Source of the DNA: Streptomyces broussonetiae
GTDB lineage: Bacteria > Actinomycetota > Actinomycetes > Streptomycetales > Streptomycetaceae
Reading direction: 5' to 3'
DNA: 64,000 nt
NCBI RefSeq assembly: GCF_009796285.1
Contig: NZ_CP047020.1
Span: 682,001-746,000, forward strand
Shown: piece after piece, positions 18,580-26,477 of the stretch
Numbering within the stretch: position 1 is the stretch's first letter
Layout of the letters: each line of letters opens with the position of its first letter
Notes under the pieces: model-generated
Seen by the model: the letters and a program-made list of their open reading frames with translations, nothing else
What the model was told of the DNA's origin: nothing
Database searches by the model: none
Made by a program: the position numbers and the translations under genes

Positions 18580-20148
18580 TCAGCGGTCGCCACGCGGGCG
18601 GGTGAGGGTGAAGCGGTCGACGGGGACGAGGTCCCCGTAGGGCCCGCTGACGGAGTAGTAGGTGACGTGGATCGAGGTCGTGCCGCCGGGGCGTCCCGGG
18701 TCGACCTCGAACGCGGCGAAGCCGTAGGAGTGCTCGGCGTCGCGCACCGCCGACCAGGGGGCGTCCTCGATGACGTAGACGGGCGGGCGCTTGCCGGTCG
18801 CCGGGTCGGCCGGGCCGACCCTGGTGATCACCCGGCACTGGGGGGTGGGGAAGAGCAGCTGGTTGGAGGGGGCCGAGGTGCCGCCCCCGCCGATCACCAT
18901 GTGCACGGTGCCCTTGGTGGTGTCGACGGTGTGCGTGTCGGTGGCGGCAGGAATCGGCGTACGGGTGTCGTTGGGCTGCTGGCCCCGGATCGGGTGCGAG
19001 CGCTCGTAGTGGTGTTCATGGCCGCAGACGACCAGGTCGACGCCGTAGCGGTCGAACAGGGGCACCCACTCCTCACGGATGCCGAGGTCGGCGCCGTTGA
19101 ACTTGTCGGCGGTCGAGATCACCACCTGGTGCATGCACACGACGACCCAGTCGATGTCGGGGTTCGCGCGGGAGGCGGCGAGTTCGGTCTCCAGCCAGCG
19201 CTTCTGGGCGCCGCCGGAGTAGCCGTGAACGTAGGAGTTTCCGGCGTCCTGGAGGGCGACGTCGTCGTTGTTGAGGCTGATCACCCGGACCGATCCTGCG
19301 GTGAACGCGTACCACAGGCCCTGCAGTTCGTCGTCCGCTCCGGCATCCGGCACGCTGAAGTAGGTCTGATAGGCGCCGTAGCCGATGGGGCCGTTGCCCA
19401 GTTCGTTCTCGTGGTTTCCGGCGGCCGGCATCCAGGGCCGGTGGCGGGCCGAGCGGGAGTTGTTCTCGAACCAGTCGGACCAGGTGCGCAGCCGGTCCGT
19501 GGACAGGTTGGCGTAGCAGAGGTCCCCGTTGACCAGGTGGAACAGGGGAGCGATCCGCTCGACACCGGCGGTGGTGTCGCCCGCGGCCGGGGAGCCGAGG
19601 TTGTCGTTGACGTAGATCCCGGCGGCGTTCTTCTGGCCGAGGGTCGGTGTGCCCTGGTCGCCGAAGCTGGTGAAGGTAAAGGCCGACCGGCCGCGCGGGG
19701 CCGTGCGCACGGTGCCGAACTCGGCCTGCGCGCCTTCGTGTACGGCGGCATAGACGTAGTCGGTGTCGGGCCTGAGGCCGTGCACCCGGGCGTGGTGCAC
19801 CTGCACCTCGGTGCCCGACTTGGCGTCGCGGTACGTCGTGGTCTGCGCGGCGACGGTACGGCCGAGACCGCTCGCCGGGGTGCCGAGCAGGACACGGGGC
19901 CGGGACACGGACGCCGTGGTGTGCCAGGAGACCACGACCTCACGGGAGGCATCGGCCCCGAACTGCAGATGCAGCCCGGCGACCCGCGGTGCACCGAGGG
20001 CGCCGGGCTTCTCCCACAGCACCGGGCTCGCCGCGGCGGGCGTGGCACCGGCCAGCCCCGCCGCACCGGCCAGCCCCGCTCCCGAGGCACCCGCCAGCAG
20101 AGCGCGCCTGCTGGGGCCTGAACGGACAACAGAGTCAGGAGAGTTCAT
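18580..20148 (-). CDS. Secreted purple-acid-phosphatase-type metallophosphoesterase, Tat signal
   Basis: A 522-residue secreted phosphatase. A Tat signal (SRRALLAGASGAG) precedes a fibronectin-like N-terminal domain (LHLQFGADASREVVVSWHT, typical of purple acid phosphatases). The metallophosphoesterase core then shows SFGDQG, NGDLCYAN, AAGNHEN, VVCMHQVV and CGHEHHYERSHP, which carry the metal-binding Asp/Asn/His ligands. It should release phosphate from organic esters outside the cell. ATG 20148 gives a compact Tat leader; GTG 20184 would add 12 residues. A candidate PHO box lies just upstream. Confidence 0.9.
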   Translation of the reverse strand: MNSPDSVVRSGPSRRALLAGASGAGLAGAAGLAGATPAAASPVLWEKPGALGAPRVAGLHLQFGADASREVVVSWHTTASVSRPRVLLGTPASGLGRTVAAQTTTYRDAKSGTEVQVHHARVHGLRPDTDYVYAAVHEGAQAEFGTVRTAPRGRSAFTFTSFGDQGTPTLGQKNAAGIYVNDNLGSPAAGDTTAGVERIAPLFHLVNGDLCYANLSTDRLRTWSDWFENNSRSARHRPWMPAAGNHENELGNGPIGYGAYQTYFSVPDAGADDELQGLWYAFTAGSVRVISLNNDDVALQDAGNSYVHGYSGGAQKRWLETELAASRANPDIDWVVVCMHQVVISTADKFNGADLGIREEWVPLFDRYGVDLVVCGHEHHYERSHPIRGQQPNDTRTPIPAATDTHTVDTTKGTVHMVIGGGGTSAPSNQLLFPTPQCRVITRVGPADPATGKRPPVYVIEDAPWSAVRDAEHSYGFAAFEVDPGRPGGTTSIHVTYYSVSGPYGDLVPVDRFTLTRPRGDR

Positions 20149-20180
20149 GACCGTGGATTCTTGCGGGGTGCCGGTGAACG

Positions 20181-20202
20181 GCACGGTGAGGTCCGGATGA
20201 AC
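20181..20202 (-). promoter_or_regulatory. Candidate PHO box (two 11-bp direct repeats)
   Basis: Read on the minus strand, GTTCATC and CCTCACC start exactly 11 bp apart, which matches the repeat period of Streptomyces PhoP sites (consensus GTTCACC). The site is about 35-55 bp upstream of the phosphatase ATG at 20148. Only two repeats are convincing. Confidence 0.35.
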
Positions 20203-20436
20203 GGAACGTCAAACACGCTCTGGCCGTGCTTCCGTCACCTCTGACGTGAGGTCACCAGGGGGCCCGGCCACGAGCCGTGTGTCGTCGACAGCCACACCGA
20301 CGAGTGGTTTGCGGCGGGCACCGTCCGGGGCGGCCGGTGCGCGAGCTAGTAATGAGGCCCGTCGGCCCGCTCGCAGGGCCGTCATTGCCTGCGTCCCCCC
20401 TCAACTCCCGCACACCACAGGCCCCAGGAGACACCC

Positions 20437-21882
20437 ATGAGCCGCCTCACCCTTCCCGGTCCCGATTCGCTGCTGCGCAGGGGTATCGGAGAGTGGAGTA
20501 TCGCACTCGTGGCCTGGCGACTGTTGGTGCTGCAGAACGCACACCCCGCTGTCGGCGCCGGCGTCGCCCGCTTCTCCACCTACCGGGCCCACCCCTGGCG
20601 CCGGATCGAGCACACGATGGACAGCGGCGTCCGGCTGTTCTTCTCCGACCGCGAGGGCCTGCGCCGCGAGATCGCCCGTCTGGAGCGCAGCCACCGCCGC
20701 ATTCGCGGCACGGACGAGCAGGGCAGGCCCTTCGACGCGCAGGATCCCGGGGTGCGCGCATGGGTGCTGGTCACGCTGTACGAGTCGATCACAGCGATGC
20801 GTGAGCTGTCCGGCAACCCGTACACCCCCGCCGAGGCCGACCAGCTCTACGGCGAGTTCCGGGCCGTGTGCGCCGAGTTCGGCCTGCCCGACCATGTCCT
20901 CCCCGCCACCGCCGCCGACGTGCCCACCTATGTCGACACCGTGGTCCGTGACACGCTGGAATACAACCGGGCTGTGCACCACCTGCTGTTCGAGATGCTG
21001 CATCAGTCCCCGGCGCCCGGTCGGCTGGGCCGCCTGGCGCCCGCTTGGCCGTTGCTGCGCACCCTTGCCGCCCACACGCTGCGGGTGCTGACCGTCGCGG
21101 ACCTTCCGCCCGTCTTCCGCGAGCGATTCGACCTCCCCCGGCCCCGGGGCGCCGGGATGCTGTCATGGGCGCTGCACCACGGCACGCGGCAGGTGCTGAC
21201 CCGCCTGCCGGACCGGCTGCGGTACCGCATCCCGCCCACCGGTGTCGAACCGTCCGCCTCCCCCGCCACCGACACCTCGCCCGGCCCCGTCACCGGCCCC
21301 GTGCCTTCAGGACACGTACCCCGGCCCCGCCGCCCGCACGCGAGCGACACGCGCCGCAGGCGGCTGGAGACGTTCTTCCGACAGGTCCTCGACCAGACCG
21401 GCGACGGCTTTGTCGACGAGGCGGACCTGCAGGCCATGGCCCACAACGTCTGCTGGCAGCTCGAACTCACTCCTCAAGGAGAGGACGAGGTCCACGCCGC
21501 CTTCGCCACCTGGTGGCAGCACATGTGCAGCACCATGGACACCGACGACGACGGGCGCGTCAGCCGTGCCGAGTTCGTCACCTCGATGCTCGCCGGTGTC
21601 GACCACGACCCGGGTTACCTCGACAAGGGCCTGCATGTCGCCGTACGCGGGCTCTTCCACGCCGCCGACACCGACAGCAGCGGATACCTGGGGCCCGACG
21701 AATACCGCACCGTCTTCGGCGGTTCCCGTGTGCACCCGGCCGAACTCAATCACGGTTTCCGCCAACTGGACGCCGACGGCGACGGCCGGATCACCGAAGA
21801 GGAGTTTCTCGACGCATTCACCGAATACTTCACGGCCCGCAGCGACACCGCCGCAGGCAGCCAACTGCTCGGACGGCCATAG
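20437..21882 (+). CDS. DUF2236 (MpaB/Lcp-like) oxygenase fused to four EF-hands
   Basis: A 481-residue two-part protein. Residues about 10-250 form a DUF2236 domain (LLVLQNAHPAVGAGVARFS, then YRAHPWRRIEHTM), the family of heme-binding MpaB and latex-clearing oxygenases; the AHP histidine is a likely heme ligand. After a Pro/Thr-rich linker (about 265-300), residues about 305-475 hold four EF-hand loops: DQTGDGFVDEADL, DTDDDGRVSRAEF, DTDSSGYLGPDEY and DADGDGRITEEEF, all with calcium-ligand spacing. The arrangement suggests a calcium-regulated heme protein; this is inference. A GGAGACACCC site precedes the ATG. It has no co-directional partner. Confidence 0.85.
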   Translation: MSRLTLPGPDSLLRRGIGEWSIALVAWRLLVLQNAHPAVGAGVARFSTYRAHPWRRIEHTMDSGVRLFFSDREGLRREIARLERSHRRIRGTDEQGRPFDAQDPGVRAWVLVTLYESITAMRELSGNPYTPAEADQLYGEFRAVCAEFGLPDHVLPATAADVPTYVDTVVRDTLEYNRAVHHLLFEMLHQSPAPGRLGRLAPAWPLLRTLAAHTLRVLTVADLPPVFRERFDLPRPRGAGMLSWALHHGTRQVLTRLPDRLRYRIPPTGVEPSASPATDTSPGPVTGPVPSGHVPRPRRPHASDTRRRRLETFFRQVLDQTGDGFVDEADLQAMAHNVCWQLELTPQGEDEVHAAFATWWQHMCSTMDTDDDGRVSRAEFVTSMLAGVDHDPGYLDKGLHVAVRGLFHAADTDSSGYLGPDEYRTVFGGSRVHPAELNHGFRQLDADGDGRITEEEFLDAFTEYFTARSDTAAGSQLLGRP

Positions 21883-21901
21883 GCGACCCGGGTGCGCCGG
21901 T

Positions 21902-22597
21902 TCAGGGCCTGACGACCGGGAGGACGATGCGGGAGGACCGTACGGCGTCGTGTGCGATCTCCTGCCGAGCCGGACGGCCGTTTGTGCCCCTGTCGAGGGG
22001 TTCACCGGTGTTGGGGTTGCGGTCCCAGCGGGGGAAGTTGCTGGAGGTGACGTGGACGCGTAGGCGGTGGCCTGCGCGGAATACGTAGCTGGTGGACCAG
22101 AGATCGACGGCGTGTTCGGTGAACTCGCCCGGAGTGGTGTCCGGGCGCACGGTGCCGTCGACGACGTTGCGGGACACCCCGTCCGGGCCGACGTCGCAGA
22201 GCCGGACCACCCAGTCCGTCGACGGGGCGTCCGTGACCGCGTGGAGCAAGGCGCGGACGCGCCCGGTGACCTCGAGGTCCTCGGCCAACGGTTCGCTGGT
22301 GTACACGAGGACGTCCGGCCGGGCCTCCACCCGTGCCTGGTCCAGCGGACCTGCCCGGAACTCGCCGGACATCAGCAGCGCGCCACGGAAGTTCCCAGTA
22401 CCCGCGGGTGGCCGGCTGGTCCACGTCGGCGACCAGTGCTCGAGCAGGCCGGTCATCACCGGAACGCTCTTGCCGTGGGGCAGCCGGCTCAGCAACACCC
22501 GGCACGGTCCGCCCGTACCGGGCCGGTAGCCATCGGCACGGAGAACGGTGCCGTCACGCATGGTGGCGGGGACATCCTCTTCGACCATCACGACCAT
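21902..22597 (-). pseudogene. CocE/NonD-type hydrolase with central deletion
   Basis: A 231-residue frame that keeps the two ends of a CocE-family acyl hydrolase. The front is VEEDVPATMRDGTVLRADGYRP. The back is the jelly-roll domain with DVLVYTSEPLAEDLEVTGRV, VVDGTVRPD and HRLRVHVTSSNFPRWDRNPN. The whole catalytic alpha/beta domain with the GxSYxG serine is gone; a normal protein has about 550 residues. The frame is intact and a strong AGGAGG site remains, so a short protein may be made, but it cannot be an active hydrolase. Confidence 0.75.
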
Positions 22598-22808
22598 GTG
22601 CCGGCCTCCTTTGTCGTGTGCCCTGTCTGCCCTCCGGGCACGGACTCTGTCAGCAGCGCGTGCCGTGCGGGCCACACCCGTGCGGCGGGCAAGGACAGGG
22701 CAGGAAGTCTGCCCAGGCGTTACCCCCGGGGATCTTCCGCCATGCCCTGCCGGCCGTCATCCTGGAGCGGCCCTCGCTGTCGGTACCGTCGGAACCACCG
22801 GAGATGCC

Positions 22809-25091
22809 ATGCGCGTTCAGGACCCCGGCCGGGACGGCCGTGCGGCGGAGCGGTCGACGCGACACTCCGCGCCCACCGCCCCCGACCGCCTGGCAAAGGT
22901 CGCGTCGGACGGTGCCGGCCCCGTGCACCTCCCCGGGGCGTTCTCTCCCCAGGGCCTCCTCGCACTGCAGCGCACCGTCGGGAACCAGGCCGTGGCCGCG
23001 ATGCTCGCCGACCGGCACGCGCGCGACAAGGGGCACGCACCCGCCGGGGACCACGTCCACGGGGAGCCGGTCCAGCGTGCGGCCACCGGGAACCGCGCCC
23101 AGGAGGAACCCGTACGGCGTGCTGCCGCGCACACCGTGCTCCGCTCGGCGGGCCGGCCGCTGGAGGCACCGCTGCGCACCGAGATGGAGGCCCGCCTCGG
23201 TGCGGACTTCTCCAGCGTACGGCTGCACACGGGCGACGCGGCCCGGCGCTCGGCGCAGGAACTGGGTGCCCGCGCGTACACATCGGGAGAGAACGTCGTC
23301 ATCGGCGCAGGGGGCACCGACAAGCACACGCTCGCCCACGAGTTGACCCATGTCATCCAGCAGCGTCAGGGTCCCGTCTCCGGCACCGACAACGGCGCCG
23401 GAGTGCGTGTGAGTGATCCCTCGGACCACTTCGAGCGGGCGGCCGAGGCGAACGCGAGGCGAGCCATGGCGGCGCCGCTGCCGTCCGCGCACCGGACGGG
23501 GGACGACGGACACACCGACCTTGCCGGTTCGCTCTCCCGTTCCGTGCGGCACCCGGGCGAGGCCGGGACGCCCGCCGTACAGCGCGCCGTCGGGTTCGAG
23601 TTCGAGGCACAGTGGAACGTGCGCAGGATGGAGGCCAACTCGCAGGAGGTCCGCGAACAGCGCTCCCAGGAACGGCAGCGGCTGATCGACGCCAGGATCC
23701 TGGAGATCTTCCTCTCCCCCTACTCTCCGTACCACAGGCGGCTCACCCCGCAGGAGCAGACGCAGGTGGCGCAGGGCGGCGATCAGGCGTTGCGGGCCCA
23801 GTGGTTCGACCACGCCGGCTTCCTGACCTCCGCCGGTGCGCAGCGCCTCGAAGGCCTCGACGTGACCGCCGACGAACGTCAGAGCCTGGTGACGACCTTG
23901 ATGGTCCGAGGTCAGGTGTCCGAGGAACCCCTGGCGGGCGAGAACCTCGGCAAGGGACGTGTCGACGGACTCGTCGTGGCGGGCAACAAGTTCGACCTGA
24001 CCGCGGACGCCAGCCCCACCGGCGGCTCCAACCTGGAGTGGATCACCGACCCGCTCACCTCGCTCGCGGAGGTCGGGACGGTCATGGACAACGTGACCGC
24101 CATGGCCCGCTTCCTCGACGGCCGGCAGAACAGTGAGTACATCCGCTCCGAGGAGGTGACCGCGGGCGGCGGGACCCCCCGGCCCAACCTGCGGATCTAC
24201 CCGGACGGAAACGCCCTGAGCTTCGCCCCGCAGGCGACTCTCGGAGCGCGCCTGGAGCGTCTGCCGAAGCTGATCGACTACCTCGAGAACCGCAGGCCCC
24301 TGAGCGTGCTGGAGCGCGTGCCCGTGCTGGGGGCGGGGCGCGTCAAGGGCCGCAGGCAGGCGTCCGCCGACCTGTCGGCGGGCGGTCTCGGTGACCTCCC
24401 CGTGGCGCGGGCCGGCGCCGACGCGGCGATCGCGGCACTCCTCCCCCAGCTCGGATTCCCGCTGTCGGGGGCCGAAACCAAAGCACTCACAGGCCTCGTC
24501 ATGCACCTTGCCGCGTACCTGATCCAGGGCCAGAACCTCCAGCCGGGTGCCAACGCCAAGTCGATCGCCGGGGCCCTGATGGCCCGTACCGACTTCGCCC
24601 ACTCCTTCAGCCTGCTGCCGGCGAACCTGACGGGACACTTCCAGGCGAACCCTGACGCGTTCGCCGCGCTCGTCCTGCAGGCGGCGAACATGACCGGCCA
24701 CGGCGAGGAGCGCGTCTTCGGCAACGAGGTCGAACGAGGTCTGGCCAACGACCGCACCCGGACCACCGTCGAACTGACCCGCAACGCCTGGCTGCGCGCC
24801 CTGCCGTCCGGCTCGGACCTGCTCAAGAACTGGGAGCACCTGACCGACGCCGAGCGGAACACGGTGGACGACGAGGACGGCGCGCGAGCCGTCCACAAGT
24901 CCCTGGGCGCTCTCGGCGCCCAGCAGAACCTCGTCGGACCGCAGGCCGACCAGGAGGCAGTCGTCGCCGAACTGCGCCGTATGAAGGACAACATACCGAC
25001 GGCCCGGCTGAAGCCACTGGCCGTCGCCGTCTTCACACTCGTCGAACAGCTCAACGCGCAGCGGACGTTGCGCTACGAGAAGGGCCTGTGA
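22809..25091 (+). CDS. eCIS-core (DUF4157) protein, candidate injection-system effector
   Basis: A 760-residue protein. The region about 105-190 is a DUF4157 'eCIS core' domain with LRTEMEARLGADFSSVRLHT and the metallopeptidase-like HELTH (residues 177-181) before VIQQ. DUF4157 proteins are associated with extracellular contractile injection systems, often as cargo or loading domains. An Ala/Arg/His-rich linker follows, and residues about 262-760 form a large helical domain I do not recognise, starting VGFEFEAQWNVRRME. No sheath, tube or baseplate gene lies in the window, so it is an orphan here. It lacks a signal peptide. ATG 22809 has GGAG upstream. Confidence 0.8.
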   Translation: MRVQDPGRDGRAAERSTRHSAPTAPDRLAKVASDGAGPVHLPGAFSPQGLLALQRTVGNQAVAAMLADRHARDKGHAPAGDHVHGEPVQRAATGNRAQEEPVRRAAAHTVLRSAGRPLEAPLRTEMEARLGADFSSVRLHTGDAARRSAQELGARAYTSGENVVIGAGGTDKHTLAHELTHVIQQRQGPVSGTDNGAGVRVSDPSDHFERAAEANARRAMAAPLPSAHRTGDDGHTDLAGSLSRSVRHPGEAGTPAVQRAVGFEFEAQWNVRRMEANSQEVREQRSQERQRLIDARILEIFLSPYSPYHRRLTPQEQTQVAQGGDQALRAQWFDHAGFLTSAGAQRLEGLDVTADERQSLVTTLMVRGQVSEEPLAGENLGKGRVDGLVVAGNKFDLTADASPTGGSNLEWITDPLTSLAEVGTVMDNVTAMARFLDGRQNSEYIRSEEVTAGGGTPRPNLRIYPDGNALSFAPQATLGARLERLPKLIDYLENRRPLSVLERVPVLGAGRVKGRRQASADLSAGGLGDLPVARAGADAAIAALLPQLGFPLSGAETKALTGLVMHLAAYLIQGQNLQPGANAKSIAGALMARTDFAHSFSLLPANLTGHFQANPDAFAALVLQAANMTGHGEERVFGNEVERGLANDRTRTTVELTRNAWLRALPSGSDLLKNWEHLTDAERNTVDDEDGARAVHKSLGALGAQQNLVGPQADQEAVVAELRRMKDNIPTARLKPLAVAVFTLVEQLNAQRTLRYEKGL

Positions 25092-25230
25092 CCCTGGGCG
25101 GAGGCTCCCGCGGCAGCACGTCGACGAGCGCTGCCGGCGAACCGCCCCATGCGACACATGCGCCCGCCGGCGGGGCCGTCATGCTGCCCGGCCCTTGCTC
25201 CCGTGCCCGTGACGCCGGGCCGTTGAGGCA

Positions 25231-26274
25231 TCAGACGACGAAGCGCTGCGCCCCGTCCTGCCCGATCCGCTGGTTCTCCGCCACGTAGGGGCGCAGTTCC
25301 CGCTCGTAGCCCTCGAAGGCCTTGGTGTGGTCCGTGCCGGCCTGCGCGAGGTGACGGGCCAGGGTGCTCGCGCCGATGAGCGCCTGCGAGGTGCCCAGGC
25401 CGGAGGTGGGGGCGGCGCAGTAACCGGCGTCGCCCAGCAGCACGACCCGGCCTGCGGACCAGCGGTCCAGTCGCACCTGGGCGGCGGAGTGGAAGTAGAA
25501 GTCGGGGGCGGTCGCCATGTCCGCCAGCAGCCGGGGCACGAGCCAGCCGGCACCGGCCATGCGCTCATGGATGGCGCGCTCCTGCTCGTCGCGGCTGAGC
25601 AGGTCCAGTGCCGGGGAGTCGGTGGTGAAGAAGAGGTTGGCGGACATCCGGGCGGGGTCCGCCGCGCTGTACAGGTAGGCCGTGCGACCGGGAGACTGCC
25701 ACATGGCCCCCCGGTGGTTCAGGCCGAGGTGGTTCGCCGTGGTGAATCCGGTGCCGGACAGGCCCAGGTGGTGTACCGCCTCGGCGTGCGGGCCGAAGAC
25801 CAGGCGGCGCACCACCGAGAAGATGCCGTCGGCGCCGACCACGAGGTCGTAGGTGTCACGCTCGGCCCGCTCGAAGCCGACCCTCACGCCGTTGTCGTCC
25901 TGTTCGATACGGTTGATCGAGTCGCCGAAGACATAGCGCACCGCGTCCGCCGTGTGTGCGTGAAGGATGCGCGTCAGGTCGCGCTTGGGCACCTCCAGTT
26001 CGCCGGAGAAGACCTCGGCGGGCAGTTCACCGATCCGTTCGCCCTGGGCGTCCAGCAGGTCGGTGCCGGTGATCCCGGTCGCGTACGTGCGCACCTCCGC
26101 CAGGATGTCCAGTTCTTCCAGCGCATCGAAAACGGCACCCCGGAAGTCGATGGCCCAGCCGCTCTGGCGCAGGGACGGGGCTCGTTCCACAACGGTCACC
26201 TGGTGCCCGTCGCGGTGCAGGAGGAGGGCCAGGGCCGGGCCGGCGACACTTGCTCCAGAGATCAGAATCTTCAT
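25231..26274 (-). CDS. FAD-dependent monooxygenase (PHBH fold)
   Basis: A 347-residue flavoprotein hydroxylase. It has the N-terminal FAD motif GASVAGPALALLL (a GxGxxG variant), the DLVVGADGIFSVVR motif and the second FAD motif GRVVLLGDAGYCAAP. The family hydroxylates aromatic or polyketide-like substrates, or inactivates antibiotics as TetX does. GGAGG lies 5 bases before ATG 26274. It is 203 bp downstream of the LanB-like 1 gene on the same strand and may be the last gene of the cluster or a resistance gene, but the gap leaves this open. Confidence 0.9.
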   Translation of the reverse strand: MKILISGASVAGPALALLLHRDGHQVTVVERAPSLRQSGWAIDFRGAVFDALEELDILAEVRTYATGITGTDLLDAQGERIGELPAEVFSGELEVPKRDLTRILHAHTADAVRYVFGDSINRIEQDDNGVRVGFERAERDTYDLVVGADGIFSVVRRLVFGPHAEAVHHLGLSGTGFTTANHLGLNHRGAMWQSPGRTAYLYSAADPARMSANLFFTTDSPALDLLSRDEQERAIHERMAGAGWLVPRLLADMATAPDFYFHSAAQVRLDRWSAGRVVLLGDAGYCAAPTSGLGTSQALIGASTLARHLAQAGTDHTKAFEGYERELRPYVAENQRIGQDGAQRFVV

Positions 26275-26477
26275 GCGGCCTCCACTGTCTATATGTGTAG
26301 ATCCGTCCTGACCCTCAGCTTCGCCCCGACCCGAACCGGTGATCAACAGCGGTTTCAGCCATCGGCATCAGGTCCTGAACCAGCGCGTTCGTACCGTCCC
26401 GAACGGCCGGTTCTCGCCGCCGTTCGCCCGCCGCTCCCTCAAGTGCGCGGGAGCAGCGGGCCGGTGTGGCGCATGGC

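Noticed and set aside
26285..26302. Short palindrome TCTATATGTGTAGA upstream of the flavin monooxygenase as an operator
   Set aside because: The arms are only 4 bp and it lies so close to the start codon that a promoter role is unlikely; it is too weak to report as a site.
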